A program made the position numbers and the translations under genes. A stretch of 64,000 bases of DNA, taken from NCBI RefSeq assembly GCF_963678635.1, contig NC_087062.1, forward strand, positions 25,564,177 through 25,628,176. The letters are read 5' to 3'. The notes under the pieces were generated by a model. That model saw nothing but the letters and a program-made list of their open reading frames with translations, made no database searches and was not told where the DNA came from. Numbering within the stretch: the stretch's first letter is position 1; each line of letters begins with the position of its first letter. This document shows positions 38,068 through 50,113 of this stretch, piece after piece. This stretch comes from Symsagittifera roscoffensis (taxonomy: Eukaryota > Xenacoelomorpha > Acoela > Convolutidae).

Positions 38068-40930
38068 ATGGTTAAGACCAGAAGTCAAAATTCCTCAGAA
38101 GAGCGAAAAGCAATGCTAGAAGTGGAAGTCCATCCGGACTAGGCCATGGATGAGAATCAGGAAATACATGGACCGGAGGGGAGAGGAAACAGAAGGCTGG
38201 CGAGTGAATCTACTCCGGTAGACCAAGGCCAAGATTTTGCCACTTCTACCGGGACACTGGACCGATTGGAGATGTCGGAACTGTCCGACATCTCTACTGA
38301 AATAGTGGCAACTAGAAGATCTCCCACAGACAACACCATGATGGCAGGCGTGACAGAGAAACAGGCAACGTCCTCATTAATTTCAGAAAGAGAGAAGAAC
38401 ACTTTCGGAAACATCTTTGCATTTACCACGGGAGCGAGCACAGGCGATGAAGGTGAATCCCAGGAAGAAGAAGAGGACGTGAAGAGCAAAATGACTTTGG
38501 ATCTCAAGTCAGCCTCAATAGTTCGACCCAGGAGCATGAAGCATACACCGACAGAGGGACTGGTACCATGGCCAATTTGGTGTAGTGAGGACAATAAGCA
38601 AAACCACAAACACATCAGGCCAGTCAAGAAACTTTGTGAGTATGACAATATCGGAAACGCGAACTGGGGAGAATAGAAACATAAGGCTAAGCAAGGCATC
38701 GGCGGATCCAGAGGTGGATAATGAAAAGACGTCGAGGCAGAGAATCAAAGCCCGAATCTCGACCAGCACCAAGCTACCTGGGATCGACAGGTTGACACCA
38801 CCACTTGTGACGCCACTAGTAGAAAACGGAGCATCAATTGAAGAAGCCTTGAATAACATACTGGGCAGTATAGGAGAGCAAAATGAACGGATGTCCATAA
38901 GAATGAGAGAACAGTCCACATTGTAAGGAAAAGTCTGCGGGAAGAAATAAACCGCAATAGACAAGAAGTTGGTAGAAGCGAAAAACGCTTGAAGGAAAGA
39001 ACGGATGAACACATGGCAAAGAACTGGTCGCGGATGACAAGGGAAGCAGAACAAAGGGAGTTTCGGTTAAGAGACGGCATGGAGAAGTTGAGAAATCAAC
39101 AAGAGCAGACTCTTGGGACTCTTGACACAAAGATAGATGCGATTATGGAGAGGCGAACTCAGGCTATCATGGATAGGTTGGACGGGCTACTAGGCAACAA
39201 GAGTGGACCAAGAGAAGGGGAAACGAACTCGGGAGGTCCCAGCAGGGAGCCGAGGGTGAACTTCAATGACCAACACAATAGGAGAAGGACATATGGATCC
39301 ACTAGAGGTAGGGGCAGTTCAGCAGGCTATGCCACAGAGGATAATAGAACATGGGGCCCACACTTCAGAGGAAGTTCAACTGGCAATAGACACACCTCAA
39401 ACGAACGACCGACGTGACGCAAGGCACATATGCGATGGAGAGAAGTTACTCCAGGAACAGGAGTCATAAAAGCCCCGGGATGAGTCATGCGAGCCAAGGA
39501 AGAAATAATCCCGGCGATTCGGATAGAAGTGATATACCAAATACAGAACCCTTATCAGGGGGCGATGATACTCAGGCGGGGAATTCAAGAGATGCCACAG
39601 CAATGGCCACAGCCTTTGAAACCCTAAACAGGTCTTTGGAGACATTCATGACGAGGTTATCCAGAACCAATGAACGCAGTGAAAAGTCCAGAAGAGTATT
39701 TAAGAAACCAAGCTGCTACAAGGACAAATCTGATGGCTGCATTGATACCTGGATAGAGGTGATGAAACTGCAATTTGAGGAAGAAGACCTGTCAGAAAGG
39801 CAAGAGTGCAGTGCGCTCACCAGTAACTTGGAAGGGACAGCCCTAAACTGTGTGATGGCCCAAAAAAAATACCAGCGGGACACAGCTGAGAAAATCTTTG
39901 AAATCTTGTTGAATCGTTTGGATCAGGTGTGCAGGGGCACCAGGCAATGATGCGCTTCAAAAAACGGAGGCAACGAGAAGATGAGACGATAGACAAGTTT
40001 CTAGACGATTTGGAGATGCTTAGAAGGCGTAGCCAACTGGATGAGTCGAATAGGAGGATTAACCTGGCGATAGCCTCAAAATTCATCGATGATGTGAAGA
40101 ATGATGAACTTCGAACAATGTTAGCAACACATTACACACCACTATCAACCAATGCGCCAACACCAGAGGAGTTGAGGCTGAAGCCAAAAAAATACCTTTT
40201 GTTGAAGCCTCCATCGAGATCTGGATATTACAAGAACAATTACGGCAATTTTAACAACGGAACAGCAAACCAAGGGAACAACTGGTACAAACCAGGGAAT
40301 GATATGGACAAGAGGCGCTCTTTTGCAAATTGCAGTTCGACGGACCAACATGTGTCAGCATTCACAAATTACAAACAGGGCATGAAAGCAATAGGCTTTA
40401 GCCTCGAGGACGAAGATGCGTCAGAAGTCGACCATGAAGATTTCATGAGAGGAGTAATTACAAAATTTGGCCCGAGTTGTTTCCTTTGCAACTTGGAAGG
40501 TCATTTTAAATCGGATTGTCCGCAATTCTGGGACGCTGTAGCAGACATCAAGCATCCAAGGCACGAGGAAGCTCTATCGGGTGTGAAAGCCAGCAAGGCT
40601 CGCCTATTGAGTGAGGAGGAGGCGCGCGGGAAAGAAACACCGCAAGAGCTGGCAACGAAGAAGATGCAAGCGGTATCAGAGGAGACATGTGAGCCGGAAC
40701 CGGTGACTGCGGCGGACGACTTCAAGATTGATTATAAGGCAGCGGGTGGCAGCGGGGGCAGCGGGTTACTAACAACGGGTGGCCCTCGCATAAAGAAGCT
40801 TCATGGGCGCTACGTGGAAGTCTATGGACCGTATCAAGTGATGCTGAACGTAGATGGAATCAGTATCTACACCAGGACATATGCGACAACAGACAGTGAC
40901 CAGATAGGGCAGATCTATTTGGGTGAAGAA
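38068..40930 (+). pseudogene. Element 2 gag, broken
   Basis: It starts MVKTRSQNSS at 38068, the equivalent of 6559 in element 1. It is split by stops and frame changes (near 38141, 38600, 38925, 39417 and 39940). Visible parts: acidic N terminus; helical region near 38990-39180; capsid N-terminal segment DGCIDTWIEVMKLQFEEEDL near 39735-39790; and the capsid C-terminal region (FKKRRQREDETIDKFLDDLE, LAIASKFIDDV) near 39950-40190, which element 1 lacks. The first zinc knuckle has lost two cysteines to Phe (FANCSS..., ending SAF). The second, CFLCNLEGHFKSDC, is complete. About 150 residues before the protease are also shorter than in element 1. Confidence 0.75.
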
Positions 40931-41744
40931 GAACTTAAAGTCCGCAGGATAGGCCATGAAGCCATGATGGAGCAAGACGCATTGCACATTGGATACGAAG
41001 CAGATGTGACTGCACATCTGCTCGACACCAACGGGAAGAAAATCGGAGTCACAGGGCTGGACACAGGAGTGGTAGTCAGTGTTATGCCGATAAAGGCTTG
41101 GGAAAGACTGGTCTTCCCGAGGGAAGATCTAATTCCGACGAATCTCCGATTGGCTGCAGCCAATTGAGGAGCAATTTAGGTAGCCGGAAGAACACCAATA
41201 ACGGTCCTCCACATGGGAGGACGGGGTCTTTGGATGAGCTTCCTGGTGGTAGAGACTTTGGACGACGCCGACCAATTCATCTTGGGCAGAGATTTTATCA
41301 GGAGTTTTGACGTGATGATCGACTTGAACAACGGTCTAATAAGGATTAGGAACCCGGATCGGAAGTATGTTAAGGAACCAATTAATAGAATAATAACAGA
41401 CCAAAACAAGGTACCAATTTTTTTTAGATAGAAGAGTAAAACTACAGCCGGGGCAGACCGTGGTGGCAATTTTTAGAATGAGGAATTCGAATTCGTTAAG
41501 TGATAGTAAACAGGTTTGTTTGGTACCAAATCCAAATAGTCAAAGTTCGGTGATTTTAGGCCGGAGCTTCTCGGTAACTCGAAACGGACTGTGTGTCAGT
41601 GTGTTATTGATTACACTGGACACCACGGTTTCAATCCAGCGTGGAAAGAAACTTGGTTACGCCTTGCCGATGAAGACCGACTATGAGGAGACACAAAACT
41701 TGAAGAAAAATAGTGTGAGAGACTCTCCTTATCATGCCAAATAA
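40931..41744 (+). pseudogene. Element 2 protease region, broken
   Basis: The aspartic protease motif reads DTGV at 41060 with one residue missing just before it (GLDTG instead of GLLDTG). A TGA at 41165 and a TAG shortly after interrupt the frame. The remainder continues in other frames at 41213-41431 and 41460-41744, matching element 1 10250-10740 (MSFLVVE..DQFILGRDF; QVCLVPNPNSQS). Confidence 0.75.
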
Positions 41745-41887
41745 GATAAAATTTTAAAAAGGATTAATAAAAAAAAATTTTTCATAAATTGTTTTCAATG
41801 AAGTCCGAAACGGACGACTGCTTATCCAGCTGGTCGAATTTTCCGGAACGCCCCTCGTAATATAAACTAGAGTCTGACAAACCGGTT

Positions 41888-43548
41888 TTGCCAGAGATAG
41901 AACACTTAAAAGGGAAAATAGGCGAGGGAGATTTTGAATCACTTCGGGAGGTTTTAAATCGGAACGCGGATGTATTTTCAAGACATAGGGCGGATATCGG
42001 TTGCTGTAACTTCGTCGAACACGAAATCGAACTTGAGGAAGGCGCCATTCCCCATAGGGAAGGCGCAAGACGAATGACGCCACATAAATTGGAAGCGTGC
42101 CGAGCGGAAATAGAAATGTTGCTCGAATACGACATGATAGAACCCTCGAAATTGCCATGGGCTTGCGGGGTAGTAATGGCGAAAAAGAAAGTGGGCAGCT
42201 TAGGTTTTGTTGCGACTTTCGCTACTTAAACGCGGTGACAATAAAAGATGCGTACCCGATACCGCGAATAGACGAGAGCCTCTCTAAACTTGGTGATGCC
42301 AAGTTCTTCACCACATTGGATTTGGGCTCTGCCTTCTGGCAGGTCCCTCTGCGGAAGAAGGATAGGGAAAAGACCGGATTCGCGAGTGAATTGGGGTTGT
42401 ACCAGTGGAAGAGGATGCCCTTCGGCTCGTGCAACCCAACGGCAACTTTTCAAAGACTGGTGGCTCAGGCTTTGACAATAGTGACAAAGAAGTACGGAAA
42501 TCTTGTGATGTGTTACGTGGATGACGTAGTCACAGCAACACCGACCCTGGAAGACCACATTGATTGGCTCGATGAGGTCTTTGGATGCATGAAAAGAGCA
42601 GGCTTAAAATGCAAACCATCGAAATGTGAAATACTTAGGGATTCGATCAAGTACCTAGGAAGAATGGTGGACAGGCATGCTGTGTTGACATGGAAGGCTC
42701 CCAGAACGGACACGCAGCTCATGAGCTTCCTAGGGTTTGCCAACTTTTACCGTGAGTTCATAAAAGGATATGCAGACAAGGTGTATCCGATGCAGAAGCT
42801 GATGCGCAACAAAGGAAAGAAATTCGAATGGAGCGATGAAGCTCAAACGGACTTTGAGAACATAAAGCGGGATCTGTGCGAGGCGCCAGTGCTAGGCATG
42901 CCTACTGAAAAGGGCATGTATGTTCTTGGCACAGACGCATCAGTAGTAGCCATCTCGGGAAAACTGCATCAGGAGCAGGATTGGAATGGGAAAACCGTTC
43001 TCCGTCCCATTGCATATGGCAGTAAGGTGTTAAGTGACACTGAGATGAAATGTGGTGCACCACTAGCAGAAATGTTTGCAGTGGTCACATTTGTGGAAAA
43101 GTACCGCGCATACTTGGGGAGCGCTCCCTTTAAGTTAAGCGTGAACAACAGGGCGCTATCCTGGTTGAAGACGTACTCGATGGATCAGAGTTTTATTGGT
43201 AGGTGGGTAGTAAGATTAGATGGCTACCACATGATAATCGAGAACAGAATGCGCGACAAACACCAGAATGCTGACAGCCTCAGCAAGAAAAACGAGTTCT
43301 ATGAAAGATTGGAACAGAAGCAAGCCAATCAGGCAGAAATAAAGGAAGGATTCTCGTTTCTGGACAGAGAAACTTATGAAGCGCTTCCCTTAACGAGATG
43401 GTTGGACGAAACTGGAAATCCAATTCCAGGACATCCTGAGTTGCCGGTAGAGAAAGCAGCCGAGATAAAGATCCTATTCAAAAAGGACCCGGTGCTCTTG
43501 GATCTGTTGCTGCGCTCGAACCTGTCCAGCAGGAACTCTCTCACATGA
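41888..43548 (+). pseudogene. Element 2 reverse transcriptase and RNase H
   Basis: It closely matches element 1 with one frame change near 42195. The catalytic YVDD at 42514 is intact. About 11 residues after GRMVD are missing. In RNase H, TDAS is kept but the Asp of element 1's RVDNRAL has become Asn (VNNRAL), removing a catalytic residue. NADSLSKK is present. The reading frame ends at 43548 and the linker follows in another frame. Confidence 0.85.
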
Positions 43549-44527
43549 GCATTAACAGCCGCTCATTATTGGATAAGACGGTGCAGGTCACAGCGAAAGT
43601 GATGCGGATGCTGGGTGGATTGTTAGAGAGAGAAATGATTAGAGATGACCGCGAGTGGGAAGTAGCTATGGCATCACTGACAGTCAGTGAGAAGGTGAAG
43701 ATCATGCCGTCCATAAGACAACACAAAGAAAACGAGAGGGATTGTAGGACAGTAATTCAGCAACTAGTATCCTCAATACCCCACGAGGTTTTAACCAGTA
43801 CATCATACGGTCGGAAAGAACAGGGGAACGATACGCAAAAGAAGACCGTTACCTTTGAGGACCAGGACAAGGAAAGTGAGAAGGTTGAACGAAACCTGGT
43901 GCAAGATTGTTTGTCCGGGGAGACGAACGCCGAGGAGAGTCGGCGAGTACAAGATCAACACCCGGGACAAGGATGTTTGTCCAGGGAGTCTGACGAAGAT
44001 GAAAAGGTTCTTGATGAGAAGCAGGACCTGGAGAACAAAGTTTTGTCCGGGAGTTCAAATGGATGCGAAGAAAGCACAGAACTGACCCAGGAGATGGTAC
44101 AGACTCCGTCACAGACTCCGTCACAGACTCCGTCACTGACTCTTCAACAGATGACAATTCCCGAAACTCAGGAATTGACAGATACTCAGACAGGAACTCG
44201 AGCTCGGGATCGGAACTGTCAGAACTAGCGATCCACACACTACTAGTGGAAACTCGAGCAAGGGATCTGGATAGAGAGGTATACCAGGACCCTGACAGTG
44301 ATCGCTACCTCATACCAGGTGAAAGAGTCTTTGATAACGCAGCGGATGATCTAGAAACAATAGCGGTATTGAAACGTTCGATGAGTCTGTTGCCTCAAAA
44401 AGAGGTAGTCAGGACTGATCTTCAGCCATTCGAACAGGAAACACAGCCATTGGCAAAGATTTGGTGCGTTAAGACGGAAGAAGATACGCATCAGCCCAAT
44501 GAGCTGAATAGTCAGATGAGGTCATGA
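43545..44527 (+). pseudogene. Element 2 acidic linker between RNase H and integrase
   Basis: This acidic, low-complexity region corresponds to 12500-13450 of element 1. It holds three GTCCGGGGAG-like strings (43914, 43978 and 44045), encoding LSGE-like peptides, and a triplicated ACAGACTCCGTC near 44100-44140. The frame changes near 44060. A helical end (ARYRLSDLLRA) leads towards integrase. Confidence 0.6.
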
Positions 44528-44529
44528 AG

Positions 44530-45860
44530 ACGTACTTGAAGGCGAGATACAGACTCTCGGATCTACTAAGAGCGAAGAGAAATGACCGCATGACAAGCAA
44601 CCTGAAAAGGTGGATCGAAAATGGTTCTCCGGACAAAAGAGACCTCAAGGAAAACAGTTACCGCATTCTGCGACAGTATTTTATGCATAAATAGGGAAGG
44701 TTATACTTAAACAAGGACGGGATTGTGATTGCAGGAGAAGAAATGAAGACAAAGTCCTATACAAATATAACGCGATAGTATTGCCGCAACTCTATCAGAC
44801 AGAACTCTTATTCAGGTCGCATGATCTGATGGGCCATCAGGAGATCGACAAAGTATATCAGAGGATCCTGAAGCGCTTTGAGTGGCCTGGAATGAAAAAG
44901 GCATGCAAGAAGTCGGTAACGGCATGTCTGTAATGCCAACAGGTGAAGCATCCAAGGAAGTTACGATTTCCTTTGCAGTCGATCGAGTCGTCTGAATTCA
45001 ACGAGGTGGTGCAGATTGATCACCAGAAGATATGCATTACAGACAGTGGTTATAATCAAGTCTTGGTCATGATAGATCAGTTCACGAAGTATGCAGATGC
45101 CGTGCCCTGCATAACTGGCTCAGCGGAAGAGACGTGCGACCACCTGATCAATACGTGGATAGCGAGACATGGTTTCCGATGACGTTTCAATCGGATAACG
45201 GAACAGCTTACGTGGGAGAACTTACAAAAGAGCTGATGCGACGTTCGCAAGTGGCTCAAGCTCACTCCACGACATACCATCCTCAGACGAATGGCTTTGT
45301 GGAAAGGCAAAACAGAACTTTAGTGTCGATGCTGATGGTATATTGTTCCAGGTACATGACCGATTAGGACAGATATCTTCCACAGGTGATGGGAGCTTAC
45401 AATAGCACGCAACATTCCACCACCGGAGTTAGTCCACATACGATGCTAACCGGGCACGAGAGGTCTTTGCCCTTGACTTTCTTCTACCCAGAGTATGAGG
45501 GTAAGAAGACGTCACCACAGGTCTTTGTAAGGAATGTAATAAGACGACAGCAGGTGTTAAACGACTTATGTACACCAAATACTCAGCAGACATAGGCAAG
45601 GCAGAGGAAAAGATTTGACAAGAAAGCAGCTGGTGCAAAGCTTATTCGGTAGAGGACTACGTATGGGTATTTCAGAACGTCATACCACCAAAAGGAACGA
45701 AAAAGTTCCTAAAAAAGTGAAGGGGACTTTTCATGATTACCGAGGTGCACCAGGAGGGACGCTTCTATAGACTGAGTACTGGCCGAGCCGCTCATTACGA
45801 AAACATTAAGCCACACAACCCATCGACAGAAGACTGGTGTATACCTGCAGACATGGAAGA
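44530..45860 (+). pseudogene. Element 2 integrase, broken
   Basis: Recognisable pieces are the zinc-binding part (HDLMGHQEIDK near 44820; the CX2C is broken by TAA at 44932), VQIDH near 45010, FQSDNG near 45190, QTNGFVERQNR near 45285, and the GPF-module region near 45715. TAG at 45365 and TGA at 45718 fall where element 1 has Trp. All three catalytic acids are still encoded, but the frame is interrupted several times. Confidence 0.8.
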
Positions 45861-47163
45861 GGGGGATTATCTAATGATGGACCCTGCTTGTGAGGTCAAC
45901 GAGAAGGGCACCAGGGAAAAGAACGATGGAAATGAAGTCATAGAGGAAGGAACAAGTACACCACTGGACCTGGATCCAAATGAGGTGATTGAAGCAGACG
46001 ATGAAACTTTACCCTACGCAGAAGAGGACTGGCAAGACCCTGAACAAAGGGAGGTTCCCATGAACTTGGAACCGGATCATCCATTCACGATACAGACTCG
46101 ACAGAATGACAAGAAAAGACCCAGAAAAAAAAACTCTTACGGCGACGATTTTGTAGTGGACAGGATAGACCTAAAGAAGATAGGGGAAGAAGTAGTGGGT
46201 CTAGAAGAAATAAATGTGTCACAGGAAGTTGACATAGTCGATGATCACGACTATAAGTGGGTCGATGACCGGTCAAAACCCGAGGGAGAATTCGACGACG
46301 AGCAACAGCAGTCATATGAACAAAACTTGACAAATTTACGTGTCTCGGAATGGCTGAACGAAATGACGTCGGACCCAAAGGAGACCAGTGTCCCGATTTA
46401 GGATGTAGATCGTGGAAGCATGAAACACATAAAAACCGAACGAGAGGATCCTTCGTGGGCTGCTCAGGAAGGGCGAGTACTCATTCCGGCTTCCAACCTC
46501 GACTTGATATCCGGTATGCGATCGACGGGGACGTCGATGGATATTTTTGTCCGGGGAGTGGGGGTAGGACTTACGCACACTGAAAATTTTTTAATAAAAA
46601 AATTAAGAGTAGCAAGAGATACAGGAGATTTAGAAGCGGAAACAGGCGAGGACCCTAAGAAACCGGATATAATGAGGGTAGTTGAGTCATATTTTAGCTT
46701 ACCAAATGAATATTCAAGTAGCATAATACTAAGAGACAGCGATTTCATACTCACAAATAGAACATGTGCGATAGCAATCACAGCAGACATGAGTTTTAGG
46801 ACAGCGTTAGCAGCGGATTTTAAGAGAGAATATAAAAACATAGAATTCCTTTGAAAGCATAGGAATAGGGGGCGTAGCAGCCTTGCCTCCGGCGGCGTCA
46901 CAGATACCGAGAAAACACCTATGCTTCCTAGTGACACGGGCGACGGAGAAGCGGCACGTGGACCTGAAAGACCTAGTCTTGTCCTTGACGAGATTGAGAG
47001 ACTTCCTCGTGGAAAGGGAAGTGAAGGAGCTCTCGCTTCCAATGTACGATCTGAACAGAGGACGACTGCATCCTCGGGAACTGTACGCGCTCATACACGT
47101 AATCTTCTCTGATACTAATATACAAGTATACTTACATAAGAAACATTACTTAAGTATAGGCTG
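45733..47163 (+). pseudogene. Element 2 post-integrase region with macro-like domain
   Basis: An acidic linker is followed by the 69-bp conserved block (46521-46589) and the macro-like domain. Its first half (LRDSDFILTNRTCAIAITAD) ends at 46853 with a frame change. The second half at 46883-47163 reads KHLCFLVTR, LTRLRDFLVE, KELSLPMYD, ELYALIHVIFSDTNIQVYLH. Positions that define the fold in element 1 are preserved, including the loop YDxNRGxLxPREL. Confidence 0.75.
46521..46589 (+). promoter_or_regulatory. Candidate central polypurine tract of element 2
   Basis: 65 of 69 positions are identical to 15267-15335 of element 1, including GTCCGGGGAGTGGGGGTAGG. Neighbouring sequence on both sides is far less similar. 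Confidence 0.5.
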
Positions 47164-47547
47164 AGTTAAGGTGACATGCAAGAGGGTGTCAGACTAAAGT
47201 ATGTGTAGTGTGTGATATGTGTGCTATGTTATGTTATGTGTTATGTTATTAAGATCCTGGATAAGAAGGAGTTAGTGACCACGAACAACTGAATGACAAT
47301 CTTAGGAATAGATCCAAAGTTTGAGCTGTCTAATCTTAGGTCGAATTCCAAAATTTTACAGACCGATTGATTTTAATAAATTTTAGGATCAAAATTGTTT
47401 TATCTGACTGTTTTAAATAAATTTTAACAAGAAATTAAGGTGAAACGGACAAGTGTGATATTCGTGACTTCTTTTCTAGATCCTGGTCGTTAAATTACTC
47501 ATTTGAGTCAAATCATTAAATCAAATCAAATCGAACCCGAAAAGAGA
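47164..47547 (+). promoter_or_regulatory. AT-rich spacer of element 2 with splice acceptor
   Basis: It has the same position as the spacer in element 1. GACTTCTTTTCTAG ends at 47479, about 70 bases before the next ATG. A TATGT/TATGTTA-rich stretch is near 47200-47250. No ORF. Confidence 0.45.
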
Positions 47548-48168
47548 ATGGATAATTTCAACTTGGATGAATTGATGGACCTGGCAGAGGCATATGTAAG
47601 ACCGATGGTAGATGCGATCTATCGTCGGCTAATGGATCGAGACTTCGCTCTGGAGGACCCAGAGGTAGTCATGTTGCTTACCGCCCTGATAAACATCTTG
47701 GGGCATGACAACCGTGGGGACCGCCCCACGGAAGTCCTTTTGATGGCAGCATACGGAGAGAGGGGACTACTAGACCGCCCGAACATGAGAGTGATGAGGT
47801 GGATAAACGGTGCTCTCTCAGGGAGTGACTTGGCGAATGAGCCTGGATTGGGAAATTCTAGGATTTACCAACCAGGTGAGATGCCTTTGCCCACCAAGCC
47901 CATGCATGGGCTGAGGAGAATGCATCAAGAGATGAACAGCGAGGCTGCCTCGGCTAGTTCACCACTGAGAGTAGCTGTGCCACCAAAGAGGGCGAGAGTA
48001 GAACAGGGGATTCAAACGAACCAAACCATGCAAGACCTAGATGGGATGAAAGATGAGCTGGAAAGGACCAGAAAGGAGCTGGATGAAATGAATAAGACCA
48101 TGCTCACTACGGAGGAAGTCAGAGACATGTGGAGGAGATTGTTTGAAGACTGCAAAAAAGCAGAGTGA
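47548..48168 (+). CDS. Element 2 second block, part 1: helical and coiled-coil segment
   Basis: It starts MDNFNLDELM, matching the N terminus of element 1's coiled-coil ORF. The open frame extends upstream to 47503, but the Met at 47548 fits the alignment. The helical N-terminal domain is conserved (AIYRRLMDRDF, VMRWINGALSGSDLANEPGLG, GEMPLPTKP). The coiled coil is shorter than in element 1 (MKDELERTRKELDEMNK). The frame ends at 48168 just after a run of six A; the next ORF overlaps it by 26 bases and carries on the same alignment. A one-base length change in the A run therefore explains the break. Unknown function. Confidence 0.65.
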   Translation: MDNFNLDELMDLAEAYVRPMVDAIYRRLMDRDFALEDPEVVMLLTALINILGHDNRGDRPTEVLLMAAYGERGLLDRPNMRVMRWINGALSGSDLANEPGLGNSRIYQPGEMPLPTKPMHGLRRMHQEMNSEAASASSPLRVAVPPKRARVEQGIQTNQTMQDLDGMKDELERTRKELDEMNKTMLTTEEVRDMWRRLFEDCKKAE

Positions 48169-50113
48169 AGAAATTGAACGCTTGAGGCGGGACTACAATA
48201 AGCGATCGGAGCGGGTGGCATTGACAACAGCCGTGGAAAAAGTGATACCTGAAAGGAGTATTCCTCGTGGGCAGTCCCCGATGGAGCTCTTGACGCCTCG
48301 AGAAAAGAGTCAAACGACAGAAACGCTACTCCCAACTGCAACTGGTCGAGTGACAATCCCGGACCCGAGTGATACCTTAGGTGACCCAGTCGTGGAGCAG
48401 ACGATGACGAAGCTGATACAGACAGCTGGACGACTAGTGGCCAACAGGAATGCGCCAGGTTCCGGGGTGACTGCACCCTATGGAACAGTCGACGATACGG
48501 GCAGAGTACAGCTCTCCCAAGACGTAATGACCAAAAGGGGAGTTAGCGATACAACGCTACCAATGGGGAGCTCAAAAGTCCCAGACAGGAAGAGACGAAA
48601 GATGCCGGCGAAGAAAGTGTTCCGGGTGATAGATGTACAAAAGAATAATCAGTTGAAGTATAACTTCACAGGAGTTCCCGAGGCGGATTCGAGAGCTTGC
48701 TTCAATCGGGCGACCTGGAACCAGGCAGTAAACCTGCAGCAACCACCACTGGGGACATCACATCTGATACTGGGAGACAGCTTGGTCAGAGTGCTCTCAA
48801 ACTTGAGGACCTCCTGGATCACCACGGTGACGGCTTTCGGAGGCGCGACGATAGCCCACTTATTTTGGATGGTGGAGTTGTTGAACCCAGGGAGAATCCT
48901 TAATGTGATGATCCTGGTTGGGACAAACAGCATCTCGAGAAGCTCAGATCAAGAAGAAGCACTATGGGAATCAATGATGGTGTGCTTGTTTACTACCCTC
49001 TGGCAGAAGTTCAAATGCGCGGTACTGACCGTTTGCACTGTGCCAATGAACACGAGGACATTGACTGCAGCAGGGAGAAGGCACAACGAAGGAGTAATCA
49101 GGTCGAACAACATCCTGAGGAATCTTGCAAGTCAGAATGCCGGAAGGATGATCCTTGTGGATATCGAACATGAGCTGAGGGCTATGGATCAGGCCAGGCT
49201 GGCTACTGACGGCATCCACTTTGATAGCATAGAAGGACAGGCTTGGTTGAATAGAGTCTTCCAAGAGCGATTGGATGAATTGGAAGTAGAACTCTTCGAC
49301 ACGGGAAAGCGTAAGGAAGAGGAAGCATCAAACGAACCGACAATTACCACCTTTGTGCCTCCTAACCCGGAAACACGCTTGGGAGCGGTCCCAGCCGTGA
49401 CCATCTATAAGCCGCAAAGCCTCAGCGAACCCGGACACAGAACGGATGCACGAGATCGATTGGGAGAAGCGCCCAGGAGGAGGACCATTAATCCTAGACG
49501 AAGATTGGGGCCTGTCAACTCAACAGCGGAGACGACCAGCACCTCTAGATCGGATACGAGATCTGAGACGACGAGCACCAGTCGAGAGGAGCGACTTCCG
49601 AACAGGAGCTCTCTAATGTGGTCGAGGCCAATACCTTCTCCCTGGCGCATATACAAGGATGACCTGATGAAACTGAACCTTCAGACGGTGAGCTTCGCAG
49701 CGAATGCCATGAGGATGCTGAACGGAGCAAGATTATCGGTCAGCGGATTGTACTCGATAACAGGAGTGGACTGGTTGATAGCGGCTGGCATAAACTTCAG
49801 CTCTACAACTGCCTTGAGGTTTGCCGACCTAGAGGGACTGCCCTCTAATAACACGATGGGCCCAGAGAATGCGAGGCCGTTACAAGACGTAAAACTGAAT
49901 CACGATGAAGGAAATCGAGAAGAGAGACCTGGAAGATTCCTGACAACGAGGGCGCCAATTGGAAAACATGTGAGGTTGTCCAGGCAGGTGAAAGCTCCCC
50001 CAGGTCATGTGAAAGAAAGAGCATACCCAAAACAATTGAATCAGGGAGGTGATGTTCAAAGATACGGCGGGTTGAAAGCGATAAAGAAAGATGAGACCAT
50101 CTTTGCCGCGTAG
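48143..50113 (+). CDS. Element 2 second block, part 2: SGNH (GDSL) hydrolase domain, uninterrupted
   Basis: 656 residues. Residues 1-200 are a linker with a basic patch (DRKRRKMPAKK). Residues 205-375 are an SGNH hydrolase in one frame: GDSL 211-214 with nucleophile Ser213, block II Gly in AFGGAT (231-236), GTNS 260-263 with Asn262, and DGIH 356-359 with Asp356 and His359. All four SGNH residues are present, although block III has Ser where Asp is usual. After the domain come a low-complexity Arg/Ser/Thr region and a segment matching element 1 18400-18760. Keeping the catalytic set in an otherwise decayed element supports past selection for hydrolase activity. Substrate unknown. Confidence 0.8.
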   Translation: MKTAKKQSEEIERLRRDYNKRSERVALTTAVEKVIPERSIPRGQSPMELLTPREKSQTTETLLPTATGRVTIPDPSDTLGDPVVEQTMTKLIQTAGRLVANRNAPGSGVTAPYGTVDDTGRVQLSQDVMTKRGVSDTTLPMGSSKVPDRKRRKMPAKKVFRVIDVQKNNQLKYNFTGVPEADSRACFNRATWNQAVNLQQPPLGTSHLILGDSLVRVLSNLRTSWITTVTAFGGATIAHLFWMVELLNPGRILNVMILVGTNSISRSSDQEEALWESMMVCLFTTLWQKFKCAVLTVCTVPMNTRTLTAAGRRHNEGVIRSNNILRNLASQNAGRMILVDIEHELRAMDQARLATDGIHFDSIEGQAWLNRVFQERLDELEVELFDTGKRKEEEASNEPTITTFVPPNPETRLGAVPAVTIYKPQSLSEPGHRTDARDRLGEAPRRRTINPRRRLGPVNSTAETTSTSRSDTRSETTSTSREERLPNRSSLMWSRPIPSPWRIYKDDLMKLNLQTVSFAANAMRMLNGARLSVSGLYSITGVDWLIAAGINFSSTTALRFADLEGLPSNNTMGPENARPLQDVKLNHDEGNREERPGRFLTTRAPIGKHVRLSRQVKAPPGHVKERAYPKQLNQGGDVQRYGGLKAIKKDETIFAA